Shown piece by piece: positions 60,793 through 64,000 of a stretch of 64,000 nt of DNA. The DNA lies in contig JBBRNP010000001.1 of assembly GCA_038230255.1 (NCBI GenBank), positions 1 through 64,000 on the forward strand, in the 5' to 3' direction. A program made the translations under genes and the position numbers. How positions within the stretch are numbered: position 1 is the stretch's first letter; each line of letters begins with the position of its first letter. The notes under the pieces were generated by a model. That model was not told the DNA's origin, ran no database searches, and was given only the letters and a program-made list of their open reading frames with translations. This DNA comes from AV40 sp038230255. Its GTDB lineage: Bacteria > Verrucomicrobiota > Verrucomicrobiia > Chthoniobacterales > UBA10450.

Positions 60793-61569
60793 ACGCATCG
60801 GGTATTTAGATTATTACTGGTTTGCTGTTCGCTGGTCGCTTGTGCGACCAACGCTGTCGCTCAACTCTCGGAACTTCGCGATCTCGATCTGAGCGGGTGG
60901 GATTGTCTCTCTAAATTAGAGGGGATCGCCAAAACACAGGACGGGAAAGAGCGCAACCAGCAGAAAAACCGATCTTTGATCGACCTAGCCGGCGTAAATA
61001 TTGCATCGTTCGCCACGGCGACATTTCTCGCCCGGGTCGCGGATTACGATCGGCAAATCGAAAAGAAACACCGGCGCGACCTGAGTCCGGCGCAAAAGGA
61101 ACAAGTGATCGCGTTGGAAAAACAAATCGTTTCGATCACCGGATGGCTGGTCTTGGCTTATCAGGGAGTTCCGGAAACGACGAACTGCCGGAGCAAGGAT
61201 TTCCTCGATTGGCATTTGGAATTATCGCCCGAGTCAGCGGATCATCCGGCCCAAGTCGGCGACCCAACGCCGGTCATTTGCGAAATTACGCCGCGGACCC
61301 AGGCCTTGCTTTATCGCAGTGGCGTTCGAATTCAAAAGCTGGCGGCGTTTCTCCGGCTGCCCGATAACAGTTTTGCCCCGACTGGAAGCAAGGCGCACAA
61401 GATTCGCGTCACCGGTTTTCTGATGTGGGACGATGAGCACAATAAGCCGGACACCGATGTCGGCAGCTCGATCGGTTGGTTTAGTAATGAAGGTTATCAT
61501 CATCCGTGGCGCGCAACCGGTTGGGAAATTCATCCGGTGTTGAAGATCGAGGATCTCGGCACGGAGTGA
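60787..61569 (+). CDS. Secreted protein of unknown function
   Basis: The 260-residue protein has a signal peptide (TTHRVFRLLLVCCSLVACAT, cleavage near AVAQ; a lipobox-like VACAT could make it a lipoprotein). The mature part has LSGWDCLSKLEG, a helical segment with ARVADYDRQIEKKH and a C-terminal half with GFLMWDDEHNKPDTDVGSSI and TGWEIHPVLKIED. No family is recognised. The start ATG is part of a dispersed repeat, and the frame runs further upstream through the repeat (60742), so the N-terminus was created by repeat insertion. It is followed after 49 bp by the TMEM14-like gene. Confidence 0.65.
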   Translation: MTTHRVFRLLLVCCSLVACATNAVAQLSELRDLDLSGWDCLSKLEGIAKTQDGKERNQQKNRSLIDLAGVNIASFATATFLARVADYDRQIEKKHRRDLSPAQKEQVIALEKQIVSITGWLVLAYQGVPETTNCRSKDFLDWHLELSPESADHPAQVGDPTPVICEITPRTQALLYRSGVRIQKLAAFLRLPDNSFAPTGSKAHKIRVTGFLMWDDEHNKPDTDVGSSIGWFSNEGYHHPWRATGWEIHPVLKIEDLGTE

Positions 61570-61618
61570 TTGCGCCGCTGGACAGTCTCGGGCGGTTGGA
61601 TTACGAGTGCGCTACCGT

Positions 61619-61936
61619 ATGGATGCGACCCGAGTTTACTTTTTCGTTTTCGGAGTGCTGACGATCGCTGGCGGCATTATGGGTTATGCCAAAGCCGGCA
61701 GCACGGCATCGATTATCGCCGGCTCGATTGCTGGAATCCTGTTGCTCATCGGCGCGTGGCTCATTCCGAGCAATCAGGTCGCTGGGCTCGCGCTGACGCT
61801 GATCGTTTCACTTCTGCTGCTGATCTATTTCGCTTCGAAATTCATGCGCACAGGTGCGTTCATGCCCGCCGGTCTGATGTCGATCTTGAGCGTGATCGGT
61901 CTCATTGTCGCGGTGGTCGCGTGGTTGAAAAAGTAA
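61619..61936 (+). CDS. TMEM14-family membrane protein
   Basis: The 105-residue protein has four membrane helices with the family-typical start YFFVFGVLTIAGGIMGYAKAGS, and MRTGAFMPAGLMSILSVIGL later. In eukaryotes TMEM14 proteins sit in mitochondrial membranes and affect haem or lipid transport; bacterial ones are small integral membrane proteins of unknown role. The ATG at 61619 is preferred to 61607. The gene ends 4 bp before the GH75-like gene. Confidence 0.8.
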   Translation: MDATRVYFFVFGVLTIAGGIMGYAKAGSTASIIAGSIAGILLLIGAWLIPSNQVAGLALTLIVSLLLLIYFASKFMRTGAFMPAGLMSILSVIGLIVAVVAWLKK

Positions 61937-61940
61937 TCGC

Positions 61941-63302
61941 GTGGCAAAACTTCGTCTGAGTACGTTGCGAAGGCTGGTGATCCTTCTGGCGGCGGCATTC
62001 GTCGCCGTGATTTTGTATCGCTGGATTTCTCAAGAGCGATTGCAGTACTTCGCGCCCCGCGAACGGGAAGTGACCACAACTTCGCCCAGTCCGGAGCCGA
62101 TACCGACGCGCCCACCGCCGATCGTCGGCAAACTCGACACCGGCCGTCTGTTCAACGGCATCACACTTCATTCCAGCGTCGAAACTACGCCCGGCGCGGA
62201 CGCTTCGACCGAACGCGCCGATCCGGACAGTTATGTCCTCGATTTAAAATTGAATGCGCGCATGCCGACGGCCAATCGAACACTGGAGGAATTGTCAAAA
62301 ATAACGCCGCGGTTGCCGGAGTTATTGCCGGGTCTTGCGGCGATGGCTGGCCCCGATCCGGTGTCGCCGCTTTTCGCCGAGCTTTACAATACGAAACTAA
62401 GAATGCTACGCGAAAATCTCGCCCGGCTCGATTTGCTCCTTTCGCGGCACAATTTCTTCGATTGCCAGACGGTTTTGCAATTACAGCATCCGCAGAGCCA
62501 TCGCAAAGCGCTCCTGGTCCAAGCCGACATGGATGTGGACGCAGACGGTTCAGATGGCGACCGGATGACGACCGGCACGGGCGCGCCGACCAACTTCAAA
62601 CCGTTCACCAGTTTTAAATGGGCAAAAAAAACGTCGCAACCGAATCCGTATCTCGCGGGAACGGAAGAGCGATTGAAACGCGCAGAAGATGAATCCGCCG
62701 CCAAGGCCACTTCGCCCGATCGGAAACGCGATCTGCGCAATGCGATCACCCAATTGCGAACCGAAGTGGCCACGCTTAAGAAATTCAGTTTTCTCATCGG
62801 CTCGACCGATCCCTACATCGTGATTCCGGGCGCGTTCACGCGCGGACGCGATGCTGCAAAAACCGGAGACTATGCCCTCGTGATTTACGGCGATGGAATT
62901 TATCCCGCGATCGTGGGCGACATCGGGCCTAACGACAAAGTAGGCGAAGCTTCGTTTCGGATCGCGAAGCAGATCAGTCCGCAAGCGACGGCTTATAACC
63001 GGCCAGTCAGCGATCTAAAAGTGACATATCTGGTTTTTCCGGGAACGGGCGATCCGCAATTTGGTCCGCCCGACTTGGAAAAACTTCAGGCAACGTGTCA
63101 GAAGCTGGTCGACGAAATCGGCGGCGCAACTGTTCCGCTTCATCATTGGGAAAATATTATTCCGACGCCAACTCCGACGCCTTCGCCGACTCCAATGGTT
63201 TCGCCTTCGCCGACAGCGACATCTTCGCCTTCTGGTTCGCAGGCGGCATCGCCTTCCGCGACGTTTGCCTTTCCGATCTCGAGTGCGACGCCAGGCCGGT
63301 AA
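61941..63302 (+). CDS. Secreted GH75 chitosanase-like protein
   Basis: The 453-residue protein has an N-terminal membrane anchor (about 8-27), a Pro-rich linker, and a domain with QADMDVDADGSDGDRM (about 195-210), PYIVIPGAFTRGRDAAK and GDYALVIYGDGIYPAIVGDI with GPNDKVGEASF. These correspond to the GH75 fungal-type chitosanase signatures, with Asp and the Glu of GEAS as catalytic acid residues. GH75 enzymes hydrolyse chitosan by inversion. The C-terminus is a Pro/Thr/Ser tail of about 45 residues. Start is GTG 61941, 4 bp after the TMEM14 stop. Some distance from classic GH75 is expected, so activity needs testing. Confidence 0.75.
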   Translation: MAKLRLSTLRRLVILLAAAFVAVILYRWISQERLQYFAPREREVTTTSPSPEPIPTRPPPIVGKLDTGRLFNGITLHSSVETTPGADASTERADPDSYVLDLKLNARMPTANRTLEELSKITPRLPELLPGLAAMAGPDPVSPLFAELYNTKLRMLRENLARLDLLLSRHNFFDCQTVLQLQHPQSHRKALLVQADMDVDADGSDGDRMTTGTGAPTNFKPFTSFKWAKKTSQPNPYLAGTEERLKRAEDESAAKATSPDRKRDLRNAITQLRTEVATLKKFSFLIGSTDPYIVIPGAFTRGRDAAKTGDYALVIYGDGIYPAIVGDIGPNDKVGEASFRIAKQISPQATAYNRPVSDLKVTYLVFPGTGDPQFGPPDLEKLQATCQKLVDEIGGATVPLHHWENIIPTPTPTPSPTPMVSPSPTATSSPSGSQAASPSATFAFPISSATPGR

Positions 63303-63323
63303 ATAAGAGGCAAGGCCGTTTAG

Positions 63324-63349
63324 GTGGCTGCCCCGCATGGATTCGAACC
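63324..63349 (-). repeat. Duplicate of the 3' end of tRNA-Gln (26 bp)
   Basis: The 26 bp from GTGGCTGCCCCGCATGGATT to CGAACC are identical to the sequence at 63691-63716, which is the 3' end of the tRNA-Gln gene including CCA. No 5' half follows; instead a hairpin ACCGCGT (63347-63353) / ACGCGGT (63369-63375) begins. It is a tRNA remnant, not a gene. Confidence 0.85.
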
Positions 63350-63397
63350 GCGTAAAAAGCTTCGCTTCACGCGGTTTAGCCATGTCAAATTATCGAC

Positions 63398-63673
63398 GTG
63401 TTTTATGTCTACGTTCTGCACTCTCTCGCAGATAACGGGTTTTATATCGGTTACTCCACAGATTTGAAAAAACGGTTAGCGCAGCACAAACAAGGTGCAG
63501 CGATTGCAACTCGATATCGTGGACCATGGAAACTGATCTATTACGAAGCTTACATTGAGCAGGCCGATGCGAAGGGTCGCGAGAAGTACCTCAAGAGTGG
63601 AGGCGGACGTCGTTTTCTTCGTCATCAACTGCAAAATTATCTTCGCACAATTGGAAGTGGCACAGCCACGTGA
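63398..63673 (+). CDS. GIY-YIG nuclease family protein, tRNA-Gln-associated
   Basis: The 91-residue protein is a single GIY-YIG domain: FYVYVLHSLADNGFYIGYST (VYV and YIG strands), DLKKRLAQHKQG with the conserved Arg, LIYYEAYIEQADAKGREKYL with the catalytic Glu, and a C-terminal KSGGGRRFLRHQL. It is of the UPF0213/URI type but differs in sequence from the one at 49516. It starts with GTG 63398. It lies between the tRNA-Gln 3'-end duplicate (63324-63349) and the intact tRNA-Gln gene (63692-63765). Confidence 0.85.
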   Translation: MFYVYVLHSLADNGFYIGYSTDLKKRLAQHKQGAAIATRYRGPWKLIYYEAYIEQADAKGREKYLKSGGGRRFLRHQLQNYLRTIGSGTAT

Positions 63674-63691
63674 GGCCGTAGGCCTTTTACG

Positions 63692-63765
63692 TGGCTGCCC
63701 CGCATGGATTCGAACCATGAATAACGCCTCCAAAGGGCGCTGTGTTACCGTTACACCACAGGGCA
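63692..63765 (-). tRNA. tRNA-Gln (anticodon TTG)
   Basis: The minus-strand gene has the acceptor stem TGCCCTG/CGGGGCA (one G-T pair), a D arm with GTGTAACGGTAACAC, the anticodon arm CGCC-CTTTGGA-GGCG with TTG at 34-36, the T arm CATGGTTCGAATCCATG, discriminator G and encoded CCA. Its 3' 26 bp are duplicated at 63324-63349. Confidence 0.95.
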
Positions 63766-63829
63766 AAGTCGGCGATGTTTGATCGCTGAGTTTAGTTGCC
63801 AACGGTAGCGCGCTCGATTGCGGGCGCAA

Positions 63830-64000
63830 TTACTCGCCGTGCGGTTTTGGCAGCCGGATGTCGACGGTTGTGCCTTTGTCGACAATGCTGCGGACTGAAA
63901 TCTTGCCGCCGTGTGCCTCGACAATGGCTTTTGTCACTGCCAGACCAACGCCGTTTGCGTGCGAATCCCTGTAACGTTCGAAAGGCTCGAACAGGGTCGA
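63830..64000 (-). CDS. Sensor histidine kinase, C-terminal end (partial)
   Basis: The last 56 residues are in the window and the gene continues beyond it. They include the G2-box of the HATPase_c domain, HANGVGLAVTKAIVEAHGGK, followed by ISVRSIVDKGTTVDIRLPKP and the end HGE, which are typical of PAS/phytochrome-type kinases. This is an ATP-binding lid and last strands; sensor domain and partner are outside. The stop codon is at 63830-63832. Confidence 0.85.
   Translation of the reverse strand, partial: STLFEPFERYRDSHANGVGLAVTKAIVEAHGGKISVRSIVDKGTTVDIRLPKPHGE

Noticed and set aside
63324..63400. Second tRNA-Gln gene
   Set aside because: Only the 3' 26 bp match. The anticodon and D arm are absent, so it is a duplicate fragment.

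Overview
The window looks like chromosomal sequence from a Verrucomicrobiota bacterium, probably a soil relative of Chthoniobacterales. This is an inference from gene content and style: a DUF5069 protein, a DUF4912 protein, secreted proteins with Pro/Thr linkers, a dnaK-groES-groEL run, a Gram-negative envelope gene set (heptose nucleotidyltransferase, Prc, L,D-transpeptidase, MurU/AmgK-like pair) and many dispersed palindromic repeats. No phylogenetic marker was compared. Gene density is high, overlapping start/stop codons are common, and there is no CRISPR array, rRNA or large prophage.

Layout. 1-5.3 kb: end of a repetitive secreted protein, a small LOR/SDH-type domain protein next to an arginine dihydrolase-like amidinotransferase, PolX, an HMG-CoA lyase-like enzyme and a lytic transglycosylase. 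5.3-10.4 kb: PriA, a complete SsuABC/NrtABC-type ABC transporter and tRNA-Thr. 10.4-21.9 kb: two glycan-type gene clusters read leftward (GT39-GNAT-GT4; methyltransferase-GT-epimerase-MgtE-GT2), separated by TrxB, a divergent MutM and a membrane-anchored sulfite-oxidase-like protein. 22.2-30.7 kb: MetF, VTT membrane protein, Cdd, MnmG, PlsY, GpsA, then a leftward DagK-HldE2-PurN operon and DUF4912. 30.7-38.9 kb: two APC permeases, a double retropepsin-like protein, an ArsR regulator with a perfect operator palindrome, a PH-domain protein, a MurU/AmgK-like pair and an MBL hydrolase. 39-49.5 kb: Prc, L,D-transpeptidase, ThyA, DnaK, GroES, GroEL and Gdh. 49.5-64 kb is more accessory: a GIY-YIG nuclease gene inside a dispersed repeat, an M28 peptidase, a CnrH/CnrY/CnrX-like sigma module with a divergent Spy-like target, a broken RAYT transposase between REP sequences, a pseudopilin, a caspase-like secreted protein, LysA carrying an in-frame repeat, a GH75 chitosanase-like protein, and a second GIY-YIG gene beside tRNA-Gln.

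The most unusual signal is the link between small GIY-YIG nuclease genes and repeats. One copy (49516-49821, minus) sits exactly between the two arms of a dispersed palindrome that occurs, mostly without a gene, at four other places in this window. The other copy (63398-63673) lies between an intact tRNA-Gln gene and a 26-bp duplicate of that tRNA's 3' end. Both arrangements are what a minimal nuclease-based mobile unit would leave behind. Related repeat activity appears elsewhere: an 84-bp, 28-codon palindromic element sits in frame inside lysA, a repeat forms part of the L,D-transpeptidase signal peptide, and repeats supply start or stop codons of several genes. A second notable signal is a pair of divergent promoters with the same -35 (TGTAACC), the same 16-nt spacer and similar -10 elements between an ECF sigma gene and a Spy-like gene.
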